Virus record (IMG/VR): IMGVR_UViG_3300046001_002700
Coordinates: 1-39,639 of that record
Reading direction: 5' to 3' (one strand)
Source of the DNA: a virus
DNA: 39,639 nt
In this document: positions 7,239 to 17,090 of the stretch, piece after piece
Numbering within the stretch: the first letter of the stretch is position 1
How the letters are laid out: every line of letters begins with the position of its first letter
Made by a program: the position numbers and the translations under genes
The notes under the pieces: model-generated
Told to the model about the DNA's origin: nothing
What the model saw: the letters and a program-made list of their open reading frames with translations, nothing else
The model's database searches: none

Positions 7239-7724
7239 ATGATGACCCTAATCTCTACCCTGCTGGGCTTTGCCTCTGGCGGTCTGCCTAAAGTCCTAGA
7301 TTTTGTCCAAGACAGAGGAGACAAGAAACACGAACTAGCTCTGATGGCTGCCGGTCGTGAGCGTGAGATTGCATTAGCTAAAGAAGGCTTTGTTGCCCAA
7401 GCCAGAGTTGAAGAGATAAAGACAGAACAGATTGCCATGCAGACACAGGCTCAAGAGAAACTTGCTATGTGGAAGCACGACATGAAGATTGGAGAGGGAG
7501 CCAGCACCTGGGTGATTAACCTACGAGCCTCTGTCAGACCAATCGTGACTTATCTATTTGTAGGGCTACTAATCGTAGTAGATGTGGCTGGCATCTGGTA
7601 TGCCTACTCTACCGGAGTGCCTTTTGCTGCGGCAATGGACATGGTTTTCTCAGACGATGAGATGTCGATACTAGCTGCAATCATTGCATTCTGGTTTGGC
7701 AGTCAAGCGTTCTCCAAGAAATGA
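7239..7724 (+). CDS. 3TM-type holin-like protein
   Basis: The 161-residue protein has a hydrophobic N-terminus (LISTLLGFASGGL), a long charged helix (residues about 25-85), and two hydrophobic segments near 98-120 (PIVTYLFVGLLIVVDVAG) and 142-158 (MSILAAIIAFWFGSQAF). This matches the Holin_3TMs pattern known from phages and gene transfer agents, which permeabilise the inner membrane for the endolysin. Its stop overlaps the endolysin ATG (ATGA), so the two are translationally linked. Confidence 0.8.
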   Translation: MMTLISTLLGFASGGLPKVLDFVQDRGDKKHELALMAAGREREIALAKEGFVAQARVEEIKTEQIAMQTQAQEKLAMWKHDMKIGEGASTWVINLRASVRPIVTYLFVGLLIVVDVAGIWYAYSTGVPFAAAMDMVFSDDEMSILAAIIAFWFGSQAFSKK

Positions 7725-8203
7725 AGATATCGGAGGCGGGAATCCAGCTAATCAAGTCGTTTGAGGGGTGTCATAATATGCCCTACAAGTGCCCTGCTGG
7801 GCTTTGGACGATAGGGTATGGTCATGTACTGTATCCTGACCAAGCTCGTGCCAAAACGCTTGAGAGAGGGCTATACGATATCAAGCCTGAACATAACAGG
7901 ACATTTGAATATGATGAGATTGACCAGTTACTTGAGAAAGATATTGAAAGATTTGAGAATGGGGTATCGAGACTATGTCCTGCTAGTAATGATAGGCAGT
8001 CTCATTTTGATGCAATGGTCTCTTTTGCGTTTAATGTGGGGCTAGGTAACTTGCAATCTAGTACATTGAGAATGCAGTACAATAGGGGCGAATTTGAGAG
8101 TGCAGCAGATGAGTTTCTCAAGTGGACTAAAGCCAGTGGTAAAGTCCTTAAAGGGCTTGTGCGTCGAAGAGAAGCGGAACGTGCTTTATTCTTAACTGGC
8201 TGA
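7721..8203 (+). CDS. GH24 endolysin (lysozyme)
   Basis: This 160-residue glycoside hydrolase 24 enzyme cleaves peptidoglycan glycan strands. The E-8-(D/C)-5-T active-site spacing is present as E15, C24 and T30 (SFEG, then YKC, then WTIGYGH). The Asp position is a Cys, a variant that some phage lysozymes of this family share. A later FNVGLG segment and RRREAERALF near the C-terminus also fit. I see no signal peptide or SAR segment, so export through the holin is expected. Confidence 0.93.
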   Translation: MKISEAGIQLIKSFEGCHNMPYKCPAGLWTIGYGHVLYPDQARAKTLERGLYDIKPEHNRTFEYDEIDQLLEKDIERFENGVSRLCPASNDRQSHFDAMVSFAFNVGLGNLQSSTLRMQYNRGEFESAADEFLKWTKASGKVLKGLVRRREAERALFLTG

Positions 8204-8240
8204 CTAAACATATAATGTTCTCCACTGGAGATGAAGAGTA

Positions 8241-10001
8241 ATGGCTATCCCCCAAGACCAATTAGCTCAGGCATTCGCAGACTGGTCAGCAGCCAATCCT
8301 AACGCTACAGACGCTGATATATCTAGGGCTATGCAGTCAGCAGGGGTAACCCCCCAAGAGCTGTCCAAAGCCCTTGGACTTGACCCTAACGAGGCCATTA
8401 ACAGATATAACCTAGCTGTTCAGCAGAACCCCTTAGCTAATCCGCTTACTAGCAATACTAACTCTACAAACAATCCTCTCTTAAATGCGAGCATTGCCTC
8501 TTTAGGAGACTCTGTTTATAAGTATCTTGATAACCAGCTAACAGGCGCAGCTACAACCGCAGCCGTAAACTCTGCTACAACCGCAGCGCAGTCTCTTGCT
8601 GCCGGTGGTGTTGGCGGTGTTGGCGCAACAATGGACGCTGCATCTGGGCTTGATGCAATGAAAGGCAGGCTTCCCGGCTCGTTAGCAACCGGCATCTTTA
8701 ACTTTGCAACAGCAGATGATGCGTCTGAGCGAAAGAAAGCGGCACTCAATACTTTAGTCAGTGTTATTGGTGGGCCTCCAGCGGTGTTGTTCAAGGCATT
8801 CCTTGACCAGTTTGGGTTCTTCAAAGGGGGGTCTAAGGCAGTTAACCTAACCCCTGAACAGCAGGTAGAAGAAGCCTATAAGCTATTCCAAGATCAACAG
8901 GTCCAAGATCAGCTAGAAGCCACTAGAGGTGGCGCTACTGAGGGAAGAGCAGAAGGAAGAGACGCAAGACTAAGTTCCATGATCTCTGAAGCTGACAAGA
9001 TTGGTCTAGATACCACTGACCTTAGAAGCCAGCTAAAGAATGAGTTTGGCATAACCTCTGTGCCGGGAGACTTACCAGAAGGATATGTTAAGGATTCTCA
9101 GGGATTTATAAGGGATGTAGCTACAGAAGGATATTGGACTATAGGGAGCGATGGTGAGCCAACAAGACGCCCCGTGCCTCTGGTTAACGTACCTATGCCG
9201 TCAGTAGACTCGGGTGGTGGCGCAACAGTCAGCACTAGCGGAGCTACTCCATCAGGCTCTACGGGCGCTACTGTCTCAGAGGGCGTAAGCTCTACAGGGG
9301 CTGGTGAGTGGGTTTACGACTCTAAGTCTAAAGTCTTTAGACAGACAGGCGGTATCGAGACAATCATACCGAAAGAGGGAACCTATGCTGACGGTCAAGT
9401 AGTCAGTTCAAAGGACATGAAAGACGTATTTGGAAGCTGGGGAACAAACCAGACACCCGACTTAACCACCCCGACCGACTGGGCAAGCATACTTAACACA
9501 AGGGGAGTCGGCGATGTTATTGCGGAAATGGCGAGGCGCAATAAAAGCTCTTCAGATGTTGCCAAAGAATCTGGGTTCTCTGTTGCTCAGGTTAACCAAG
9601 CCATTGCTGATTATAACTCTCAGGTTGCTGCTGGGACTGTTGTTGGTAATACTGGCACTGGAGTTACTACAGGTGGTGGGTTTACTGGGACAGCAACCCC
9701 TTCAACAATCACAGGAACTGGCACTGTTCCTGATGGCAATGTTGGCCCAAGAAGCACTTACGGAGGAGTCGGAGTTCCAGTAACAACTGTAACAACCGGA
9801 ACAACTGGTAAAGACGGAATTTCTGGCAAAGATGGAACTGCGGGCAAAGATGGAACTGCGGGCAAAGATGGAAGAGATGGGCTAATAACAAGCCTAGTTA
9901 ATACTACTCCTATTTCATCTACGCTATTCAAGCCAGAATTATTTAAAGCAGAAAACAAGGTCAGCGGACTATTTGACATGGTAATGAGGACAAGAGCATG
10001 A
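8241..10001 (+). CDS. Large structural protein with Ser/Thr/Gly linker and collagen-like repeats
   Basis: The 586-residue protein starts MAIPQDQLAQAF and has a small helical module (DISRAMQSAGVTPQEL, about 24-39). A Gly/Ala-rich helical middle (100-180) follows, then Thr/Ser/Gly-rich linkers (about 330-400 and 470-520). Near residues 525-550 are collagen-like Gly-X-Y repeats (GKDG..GKDGTAGKDG), encoded in part by an 18-base tandem repeat around 9827-9868. Such repeats can trimerise fibres. Together with its place before the adaptor gene, this suggests a tail or virion structural protein. I do not recognise the family with confidence. Confidence 0.75.
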   Translation: MAIPQDQLAQAFADWSAANPNATDADISRAMQSAGVTPQELSKALGLDPNEAINRYNLAVQQNPLANPLTSNTNSTNNPLLNASIASLGDSVYKYLDNQLTGAATTAAVNSATTAAQSLAAGGVGGVGATMDAASGLDAMKGRLPGSLATGIFNFATADDASERKKAALNTLVSVIGGPPAVLFKAFLDQFGFFKGGSKAVNLTPEQQVEEAYKLFQDQQVQDQLEATRGGATEGRAEGRDARLSSMISEADKIGLDTTDLRSQLKNEFGITSVPGDLPEGYVKDSQGFIRDVATEGYWTIGSDGEPTRRPVPLVNVPMPSVDSGGGATVSTSGATPSGSTGATVSEGVSSTGAGEWVYDSKSKVFRQTGGIETIIPKEGTYADGQVVSSKDMKDVFGSWGTNQTPDLTTPTDWASILNTRGVGDVIAEMARRNKSSSDVAKESGFSVAQVNQAIADYNSQVAAGTVVGNTGTGVTTGGGFTGTATPSTITGTGTVPDGNVGPRSTYGGVGVPVTTVTTGTTGKDGISGKDGTAGKDGTAGKDGRDGLITSLVNTTPISSTLFKPELFKAENKVSGLFDMVMRTRA

Positions 10002-10645
10002 CCTACTTACAGATTGTAAATTCAGTCCTCACAAGACTGCGTGAGAACCAAGTAGATACAGTAGATTTTGATGAGTACTCCTCTTTGATAGGAGCCTTTG
10101 TCAATGATGCTAAGGCTCAGATAGAGAACTCGCACTCATGGTCATCTCTTAGGTCTACTAAACTACTCAATACTGTGTCGGCAACAAGCGAATACTCAAT
10201 CACTGGCAGTGGAGATCATCCAATTATTAATGCCATTGTTAACGATACATCTAATTTAAACATTACCTTCAGGGATATGAACTTCTTTAACCAGGCTTAT
10301 TACAGAAGCCAAGTGTTAAGCGGCTCACCCACTAACTTTACTAGGATTGGCGTTGATGGCAGTGGTGATATAAAGATCAAACTCTATCCACAGCCTGATG
10401 CTGTATACGCCTTACGAATTGATGGGGTGTACCCACAGGCAGACCTTAGCGCAGATGCTGATGTTATTCTTATCCCGTATAATCCAGTGGTTCAGTTAAC
10501 TTACGCTATGGCATTAAGAGAGCGTGGAGAGAGTGGAGGCCAGTCAGCGCAGGAACAGATGATATACGCAGACAGGATTCTCTCTGACTATATTGCTATT
10601 GATGCTAATTACTTCCCAACTGAAACCGCATTTGTAGTCGTCTAG
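9998..10645 (+). CDS. Phage adaptor / head-tail connector protein
   Basis: The 215-residue product begins MTYLQIVNSVLTRLRE and has a helical N-terminus ending near WSSLR, a beta-rich middle (FTRIGVDGSGDIKIKLYPQP) and a closing helical segment (AMALRERGESG...YADRILSDY). This pattern is common in podovirus and related adaptor (tail-tube A/gp11-like) proteins that sit under the portal. ATG 9998 overlaps the upstream stop (ATGA). The nozzle gene follows, as expected. Confidence 0.75.
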   Translation: MTYLQIVNSVLTRLRENQVDTVDFDEYSSLIGAFVNDAKAQIENSHSWSSLRSTKLLNTVSATSEYSITGSGDHPIINAIVNDTSNLNITFRDMNFFNQAYYRSQVLSGSPTNFTRIGVDGSGDIKIKLYPQPDAVYALRIDGVYPQADLSADADVILIPYNPVVQLTYAMALRERGESGGQSAQEQMIYADRILSDYIAIDANYFPTETAFVVV

Positions 10646-10652
10646 GAATCCT

Positions 10653-12182
10653 ATGGCACAGCAGATTCAGAATATAACGATTACGGCTCCAGGCTTTGCG
10701 GGCATTAACACCCAAGATGCCCCTCTATCCCAAGACCCTAGCTTTTGTGCTGTTGCTGATAACTGCGTGATAGACAAGCAGGGCAGGATAGCCGCACGAA
10801 AGGGGGCATTGCTTCTTACAACCAGCGCAACACCTCTTGGGAGTTCTGCTGGGATTAAGGCCGTTCATCAGTTCCGTGATGACTCAGGAGCAACTCTTGT
10901 TTTCTCCGTAGGCAATAACAAGATATTCACAGGGACTACGACTCTTACAAATGTCACTCCAGCCGCCTATACAATAACCTCAGATGACTGGAAGATCGTT
11001 AACCACAACGAGCATACCTACTTCTTCCAAAGAGGGTATGTTCCACTAGTCTATTCTACAGCGAATACTCCTCTCCATGTTATTACGGCGCACCCTGGAT
11101 ACAACGGCACTGCCCCTAATGGCAATGAAGTCTTATCCGCATTCGGAAGACTCTGGGTTGCAGACACCACAACGGATAAGTCTACGATCTACTGGTCTGA
11201 CTTGCTTGAAGGGGCTAAGTGGACAGGCGGTAGTTCAGGCTCTATTGACATCACTAAGGTCTGGCCTAACGGCTATGACGAGATTGTAGCCCTTGCTGCA
11301 CACAACGGGTTCCTGGTTATCTTTGGTAAGGAGTCAATCGTAATCTATCAGGGCGCTAGTGACCCTTCTACGATGACCCTTTACGACACCATATCGAGCA
11401 TTGGCTGCGTTAGTAGAGACGCAGTGACATCTACGGGCAAGGACTTGGTGTTCTTGGATAAATCAGGGCTTAGAAGCCTCTCTAGGACTATTCAGGAGAA
11501 GTCTGCACCTCTTGGGGATATATCCAAAAACGTAGATGAAGACATCAAGTTAGCCATCTCTAACGAGACAGGCAGGATGCAGCTTCATTACTCCCCTATT
11601 GAAGCTTTTGTTATTGCCCTTTTTCCTTCTCAGGATTTAAGCTATGTCTTTGACACCAAGAGACAGCTAGAAGATGGGAGTTATCGAGCTACTACTTGGA
11701 CATCGATGGGGGCATTGTGCTTTACGAACCTGATAGACGATACCCTTTACATAGGAACAGTAAGCGGCATATCCACATATTCTGGATATAATGATAACTC
11801 TTCTGCAACTTATGTTCTTAATTACTCCAGTCATCCATTGACCTTCGGGAACTCCTCTACTCTCAAGTTCCTCAAGAGGATTAACGTCACAACATTCAAT
11901 GGAGCAGGCGCTCTAGTTACTCTAAGTTTTGCTTATGACTATGCCACTGCTTACAAGAAAAGGTCATACACACTCCCATCTACTAACGTGGCTCAATATG
12001 GAATAGCGGAATACAATTTAGCGGCAGAGTACTCTAACTCTATTACTTTGATTAATCGTGAGAAGGTGAATGCTGCTGGGCAAGGAGCTGCTGTGTCGGT
12101 CGGATTAGAAACAACGGTAAATGGCAACTCAATTGCTATTCAAGAACTTAACATTCAGGCACTTGTCGGCAGAATAATCTAG
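10653..12182 (+). CDS. Tail nozzle-like beta-propeller protein
   Basis: This 509-residue, beta-rich protein starts MAQQIQNITITAPGFAGINTQ. Motifs such as DNCVIDKQGRIAARKG (37-52) are typical of phage tail-tube B, nozzle or P22 gp10-like stabilisation proteins. The body has repeated hydrophobic beta strands and aromatic loops (YWSDLLEGAKW, GKESIVIYQG). It would form the distal tail tube below the adaptor. Neighbouring adaptor and internal-virion genes support the assignment. Confidence 0.78.
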   Translation: MAQQIQNITITAPGFAGINTQDAPLSQDPSFCAVADNCVIDKQGRIAARKGALLLTTSATPLGSSAGIKAVHQFRDDSGATLVFSVGNNKIFTGTTTLTNVTPAAYTITSDDWKIVNHNEHTYFFQRGYVPLVYSTANTPLHVITAHPGYNGTAPNGNEVLSAFGRLWVADTTTDKSTIYWSDLLEGAKWTGGSSGSIDITKVWPNGYDEIVALAAHNGFLVIFGKESIVIYQGASDPSTMTLYDTISSIGCVSRDAVTSTGKDLVFLDKSGLRSLSRTIQEKSAPLGDISKNVDEDIKLAISNETGRMQLHYSPIEAFVIALFPSQDLSYVFDTKRQLEDGSYRATTWTSMGALCFTNLIDDTLYIGTVSGISTYSGYNDNSSATYVLNYSSHPLTFGNSSTLKFLKRINVTTFNGAGALVTLSFAYDYATAYKKRSYTLPSTNVAQYGIAEYNLAAEYSNSITLINREKVNAAGQGAAVSVGLETTVNGNSIAIQELNIQALVGRII

Positions 12183-12194
12183 CTGGAGATAAAC

Positions 12195-13217
12195 ATGACA
12201 TTGGAAGAGCTTCAGAGAATACTTGGTGGAGTAGGCCAGTTCACTAACCAGTACGGAGATATCCTTGCTGGTATTGGTGGGGCCGCAGCTACAGAAAAGG
12301 GCATCTCTGATATTCGGGATACCCAGACTGGGCTAATGAAAGGGCTTACAGGAAGCTCTACCTTAGCAGGGGCTTTCCCTCAAGGGCTGATTAGCTCTGT
12401 TAAAGAGGGTATGCAGTTCAAACCATTCACTGTGACCTCTGGGACTGGTGCCACTGCTGCTACGGATGCAGCCGGAGGACTTAACCTTAACCTAGCCCCT
12501 CAAGAGCAAGCTCTCCAGCAACAACTGCTTGGGCTTACTGGTGATCTAGCAGGAGGAATAGGGTACGGCAGACAGCAGACTCTCATGGACTTGTTGACTG
12601 GCAGTCCTCAAGATCAGAGAACTCGTGAAGCAGACATCTTTGGCAGGCTTAATGCTATGCAGCTTCCAGAACAGGAGCGAGCAAGGCTTGGGCTAGAGCA
12701 GAGACTGTTTAACCAAGGCAGACTTGGAGTCCAGACTTCTATGTTTGGTGGGACTCCTGAAGCCCTAGCCTTAGAGAAGGCAATTGCAGAACAGCAGGCT
12801 GGTACGGCAGTTAGTGCAATGGGTCAGGCAAGAGAAGAACAATCTCAGCTTTCCAACCAAAGACTACAGGCTCTTCAGACGCAGCTTGGTGAGCAAGGCT
12901 TAATGGCTCAGTCTATCCCTGAGTTCTTAAAGGCTGCTTACACTCCGCAGGCTGGATTGCTGGGGGCATTGAGTCCTTCTGTTGACCTCTCACGAATCCA
13001 GTCAGCCCTACAAGCAGGTGGGACGGAGGCTGTATCTAACCTTGGCATACAGGGTCTTACAACTCAGACTAACCTTGAGTCCCTTATTAACGCCCAGAGA
13101 CAGCAGCAGCTTCAGGGATTGTTTGATCTTCTTGCCGCAGGTCAGAACAAGACCGCAGGAACAACTGGAGGGACAAAGGTTAATCCACTCCTCCAAGCCG
13201 GAATGAATTACTACTAG
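12195..13217 (+). CDS. Internal virion protein candidate 1
   Basis: The 340-residue, Gln/Leu/Gly-rich, mostly helical protein begins MTLEELQRILGGVGQF. It has glutamine-rich helices (about 200-240) and no enzyme motif that I can see. Genes of this kind lie between nozzle and ejection protein genes in podoviruses, so I infer an internal or tail-associated virion protein. The ribosome binding site is GGAG before ATG 12195. Confidence 0.65.
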   Translation: MTLEELQRILGGVGQFTNQYGDILAGIGGAAATEKGISDIRDTQTGLMKGLTGSSTLAGAFPQGLISSVKEGMQFKPFTVTSGTGATAATDAAGGLNLNLAPQEQALQQQLLGLTGDLAGGIGYGRQQTLMDLLTGSPQDQRTREADIFGRLNAMQLPEQERARLGLEQRLFNQGRLGVQTSMFGGTPEALALEKAIAEQQAGTAVSAMGQAREEQSQLSNQRLQALQTQLGEQGLMAQSIPEFLKAAYTPQAGLLGALSPSVDLSRIQSALQAGGTEAVSNLGIQGLTTQTNLESLINAQRQQQLQGLFDLLAAGQNKTAGTTGGTKVNPLLQAGMNYY

Positions 13218-13257
13218 TCGTAAACAGGGTTAATTAACACAGACATAGGACATTAAA

Positions 13258-14736
13258 ATGGCTATTGAAATTACCTCCCTGTTCCGAGATATCCTTGAAT
13301 CTCCTGAGCAGAAGCAACAAAGACAGATGGCAGAAGGGTTTGCAAGAAGCCAGAACGCAGTATCCCAGCTAACAGGCTTGGCTACAGCAGCAGCCCCTTT
13401 GGTAGGGACTATGGCCGAACTACAGGGTCGTCGCACTGAAGCCCTTCAGAGAGGCACAGGAAGGCTCTTGGGTAGAGATGTTCGATCTACCTCTGAGAAG
13501 CTACAGGAAGCCCTTGGTCAGTTCAATCCCCAAGACCCTGCAAGCGTATCTCGAACGGCTCAGATGCTTCAGCAGATGGGTCTAGGAGCGCAGGCAGCGC
13601 AACTCTCTGGCATGGCTCTTGAGGAGCAACAGAGGAAGGAAGCAGTAGATTTGCAGACCAAAGGCGCACAGCAAACTATTGCTATGAATCAAGCCTCTAT
13701 TGATGCCGAAAAAGCAAGGAAAACGCAGATAGAAGCAAATCGCCCAAGATTGCAATCTATACTGGACAGCTCTACAGCATCTGATGCCAAAAAGAAAGCG
13801 TTGGGCATTGTTGTTGATTCAGGGGGATTTGATGCACAGCCTCAAGCACTCATAGATGCCGCATTCCCTGACGATCAAGATAGGTACAAGGTGGTCGGAT
13901 TGGGCGTGTTCGATACCGTCAATAGCAAATTTGTAACAAACGCTAACGCTCCAGCAGCATCAGCAAATGAAGTGCTGTCAACAATTGACCCGGATCAGTA
14001 CGACATAACATCTCAGGCGGCTTTTCGCACAGCCTATAACGCCGCAACAACACAAGAAGAAAGAGACTTGGCTGTGCTGCAATTACAAGAAAAGCCTGAG
14101 CCAGGGAAGCGATGGGTTCCTGCATTTGACGATCAGAATGAGCCTATGTTTACGCAGGCTCCTATCCCTGGCACTGACGCATTCATTGAAATGAGGAAAG
14201 AAGTTGAGGCGGCAAATGCTACAGCCAATCGAGTTATTGACAACTCATCTAACACTGTCGCCGTTCTTGACAAGCTGATTAATGCTCTGGAGTCCGCTCC
14301 GGAAAGTGATGAGTTTGTAGAAACAGGAATCACAGGGATAGTGCTTTCTGTTATCCCCGGCACTGGAGAAGCTAATTTTGCGGCAGACACTGAGACTCTT
14401 TATTCCAACATGGGAATAGGGGAGCTTGAAAGCATGAGGGCGGCATCTGCTAATGGTGCATCAGGGTTTGGTCAGCTAACAGCACCAGAACTTAATCTTC
14501 TGAAGACAAGAATCAGGAACTTATCTGTCAAGCAAGGCAGACAGCAACAGATTGATAACATGAAGTATATTAGAGATAGGTTTGCTGACATGGCAAATGG
14601 CGCTAAAACAGATTGGACTATGGACGAATGGATAGGCGCAAGCCCAAGAACTGGGGCACAGCAGCGCGAACAGAGTCCCGCAGCAACCGAGTCAGTCCAA
14701 ACCCCTGGCGGCACATTTACCATAGTACCGAGATAG
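13258..14736 (+). CDS. Internal virion protein candidate 2
   Basis: The 492-residue helical protein begins MAIEITSLFRDIL. Its first 175 residues are Gln/Ala-rich coiled-coil-like helices; the rest is mixed, and the C-terminus ends TPGGTFTIVPR. A TGVTGI-like small-residue stretch near 350-370 may contact membrane. The context suggests an ejection or internal-core protein. No catalytic motif is visible. Confidence 0.65.
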   Translation: MAIEITSLFRDILESPEQKQQRQMAEGFARSQNAVSQLTGLATAAAPLVGTMAELQGRRTEALQRGTGRLLGRDVRSTSEKLQEALGQFNPQDPASVSRTAQMLQQMGLGAQAAQLSGMALEEQQRKEAVDLQTKGAQQTIAMNQASIDAEKARKTQIEANRPRLQSILDSSTASDAKKKALGIVVDSGGFDAQPQALIDAAFPDDQDRYKVVGLGVFDTVNSKFVTNANAPAASANEVLSTIDPDQYDITSQAAFRTAYNAATTQEERDLAVLQLQEKPEPGKRWVPAFDDQNEPMFTQAPIPGTDAFIEMRKEVEAANATANRVIDNSSNTVAVLDKLINALESAPESDEFVETGITGIVLSVIPGTGEANFAADTETLYSNMGIGELESMRAASANGASGFGQLTAPELNLLKTRIRNLSVKQGRQQQIDNMKYIRDRFADMANGAKTDWTMDEWIGASPRTGAQQREQSPAATESVQTPGGTFTIVPR

Positions 14737-14747
14737 TAGGAGTCACA

Positions 14748-16565
14748 ATGCCTGAATTTGATATTACAAATGACGCAACTGGCGAGACCATTACCGTTTC
14801 AGGAAGCCAAGCTCCTACGCCGGAGGATGCTGCGGCAATCTTTGCCTCTAGGGCAAAGGCGGCTCCGCTTATTGCCCCTAGAGCGCCATCATCTATACAG
14901 CCCCCTGTAGAAGGGGTTGGGGCTATGCAGCAGACTGGGAACGTGGCGATGGAGGCAGTTGCTGGCTTTAACCGGCCTTTTGCCTGGTTGGCCGACAGAA
15001 GCATATTGGCTCCGATTAATCTTGTGCAGCAGATGCGCGGAAAGCCCATGCTCTCCCTAGAATCAATGGTTGGCGAGAAGGGTCAGTTTGCTGGCGAGGG
15101 CATGATTACAGATGCTGCTGCCGCCGCCGGAGAGTTGTCGAGCGCATTTCTCGGGGGTGGAACAGTTACTCGCACGTTTGCCTCCCTGCTTGATGACGCA
15201 GCAAGGTATGGGGAGAACGCAGTTCGGGGAGTAATAAGGCAGATGGGCAGAGTGACTCCCTCGCAGGACATTGCGATGGGCGGAGCGGCCGGGATTGGCG
15301 GGGAGGTCACTGCGGCAGTAGCAGAGCGGGTTCTTGGCGAGGAGTACGAGGATGCGGGTCGCACTGTTGGGCAGTTTGCGTTTCCTGTTGCTGCGTCAGT
15401 AACCCTACAGGCTGTTGCTAATATCGGAAAAGAGATGTTAAGCAGGGCTGCGTGGAGGGTGGCTGGAGGAGACTCAAAGCTAATTGCCAGCGCACCAACG
15501 CCACAAGACTTGAGGGGTGCAAGCAGGGCTATTTACACAAAGGTATCAGAGGAAGCCGGGCTTATTTCTCCAGATGGAGGAGCAGGACTTTCTACCGCAG
15601 TTGATAAAATAGTTTCGGATAATTTCATAACCAGGGACATATACCCAGCAACAGCAAGGGTTGCGAACAATATAAAGCGCAGGGTAGAGAGCGGGAAAAT
15701 AACATTTGCATACCTAGATAAGATGCACTCTCTTCTTGGGGTAATAAACTCCGAGAATGCGGCAGAAGCTAGGGTGGCAACGATTCTTAACGAAGTGGTT
15801 GACCAAGCGATATTCAGTCTTCGCCCTACGAATCCAGGTGCCTTGACCGGCCTCCCTGGAAATGGAACTATCGAAAGCATAGTACAGACGGGGAGGACTC
15901 TATACCAGAGGAGCCTTTCCGTTGGCAAGCTAGACCGGATATTTGAGGCCACAAGAATGGAAGTCCTTGGAAACGGAAAGGACTTTCAGAAAGTTCTTAG
16001 GTCTAAGCTGACCTCGCTCATGGCCGATAAGAAGTCCATGAGTGGAATGCTGCCGGAGCACAGGAAAGCAGTAGCCGGGCTGTTTGAAGGCGGAAGTGTA
16101 AGAAAGCTGCTTGAGCTTGGAGGTAAGCTGGGAGCCAACTCTCAGGATTTTTATAAGACGATGATGTATTACGCCCCCGCTGCTATTGGAGGGGCTTTGT
16201 CTTCAGGCAACCCGCTGATTATCGGAACAACTGTAGGCGTTCCTGTGGTAATGACCGCATCAAAGATAATGTCAGCTAGGGCAAACGCGATATTCAAGCA
16301 GGATGGCAGCTTAATGAAGGCTATTCTTGCCTCCGGGACTGACGGGAAGAGGGTGTTGCAGGCTTACTTCTCCAGAACCCCGCCAGGGAAGAGAAATGTC
16401 CAGGATATGACCGCATTGCTAATTACTAGCGGGGCAGACCTCGCCGCCCTCAATAGCGTCCCATTGGCTAAGTCTGTACTTGTAGGAGATGCAATCTATC
16501 TCGCAGGGATTGGTCAAGGAATAATCGCAAGAGAGGCTGAGGCCGAGCAAAGACAAGCCCCATAA
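14748..16565 (+). CDS. Large internal virion / ejection protein candidate 3
   Basis: I start this gene at ATG 14748 (MPEFDITNDATGETITV), which follows TAGGAG; the frame extends 45 codons upstream inside the previous gene. The product is 605 residues. A short N-terminal beta motif (EFDITNDATGE and TPEDAAAIF) is common at the start of phage internal proteins. The remainder is Ala/Gly-rich helix with hydrophobic stretches near 200-240 and 470-500. It probably travels inside the capsid and is ejected with DNA. No lytic transglycosylase signature is seen. Confidence 0.68.
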   Translation: MPEFDITNDATGETITVSGSQAPTPEDAAAIFASRAKAAPLIAPRAPSSIQPPVEGVGAMQQTGNVAMEAVAGFNRPFAWLADRSILAPINLVQQMRGKPMLSLESMVGEKGQFAGEGMITDAAAAAGELSSAFLGGGTVTRTFASLLDDAARYGENAVRGVIRQMGRVTPSQDIAMGGAAGIGGEVTAAVAERVLGEEYEDAGRTVGQFAFPVAASVTLQAVANIGKEMLSRAAWRVAGGDSKLIASAPTPQDLRGASRAIYTKVSEEAGLISPDGGAGLSTAVDKIVSDNFITRDIYPATARVANNIKRRVESGKITFAYLDKMHSLLGVINSENAAEARVATILNEVVDQAIFSLRPTNPGALTGLPGNGTIESIVQTGRTLYQRSLSVGKLDRIFEATRMEVLGNGKDFQKVLRSKLTSLMADKKSMSGMLPEHRKAVAGLFEGGSVRKLLELGGKLGANSQDFYKTMMYYAPAAIGGALSSGNPLIIGTTVGVPVVMTASKIMSARANAIFKQDGSLMKAILASGTDGKRVLQAYFSRTPPGKRNVQDMTALLITSGADLAALNSVPLAKSVLVGDAIYLAGIGQGIIAREAEAEQRQAP

Positions 16566-16573
16566 CGGGGCTT
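16555..16573 (+). terminator. Hairpin at the end of the late operon
   Basis: AAGCCCC (16555-16561), loop ATAAC, GGGGCTT (16567-16573). The stop codon of the last plus-strand gene lies in the loop. It separates convergent operons. The tract after it on either strand is only moderately T-rich, so termination may be weak or bidirectional. Confidence 0.6.
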
Positions 16574-16586
16574 ATTCTCTGGGTGG

Positions 16587-17090
16587 TTACTCGGCGGACT
16601 CGATCAGTTTGTTGAGATACCACCTAGCTTTCTTCAAAGACTCCACTCCTCCCTTCTCTCTCCATCTCCACATATACTTCACCACGTTTCCCTTCATGTG
16701 CCCCTCAAACTCTTCCTTGGACATCTGCGCTCTCATGGCGTCGATACATTCAATGTCACCACTAGCGTAGTGAGAAGGTTTCTCAACTGAATCGAAGGCT
16801 GCGGCATAGCGTACCTGCGAGTCTTTGGGGAAAAACTCAGAGCCTCGATCAGGCTCCTGCGTAGAGGTTAGCGGGCGCGACAGATAACCAAGTGACATAT
16901 ACACTTTAGTTCCTGCTCGATAATACACTGCACCCGGCTTGAGGTCGGTAGGCTTAAGCGTCTCAAACAGGGGCTGGCAACTCCCGTTATCTTCGGTCAA
17001 CATGACGGCAGTCCCCGGAGGAAGCCAAGGGTGCCCTACTACACTGAAGCAATCTCCGACTTTATATCCAGCTTCTTCGCAGGGAGTCAT
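16587..17090 (-). CDS. DUF3310 domain protein
   Basis: The 167-residue protein has an N-terminal 95-residue unknown segment (VGDCFSVVGHPW, a beta-rich part) and a C-terminal DUF3310 domain from about residue 104. That domain contains EKPSHYASGDIECIDAM, NVVKYMWRWREKGG and LKKARWYLNKLI. DUF3310 also occurs in T7 gene 1.7, a nucleotide kinase, but the domain alone does not prove that activity. It is the last gene of the minus-strand operon and overlaps its upstream neighbour by four bases. Confidence 0.8.
   Translation of the reverse strand: MTPCEEAGYKVGDCFSVVGHPWLPPGTAVMLTEDNGSCQPLFETLKPTDLKPGAVYYRAGTKVYMSLGYLSRPLTSTQEPDRGSEFFPKDSQVRYAAAFDSVEKPSHYASGDIECIDAMRAQMSKEEFEGHMKGNVVKYMWRWREKGGVESLKKARWYLNKLIESAE

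Noticed and set aside
8204-8240. Promoter before the 586-residue gene (TATAAT at 8211-8216)
   Set aside because: No -35 element at 16-18 bases upstream, and the genes on both sides can be read by one late transcript.
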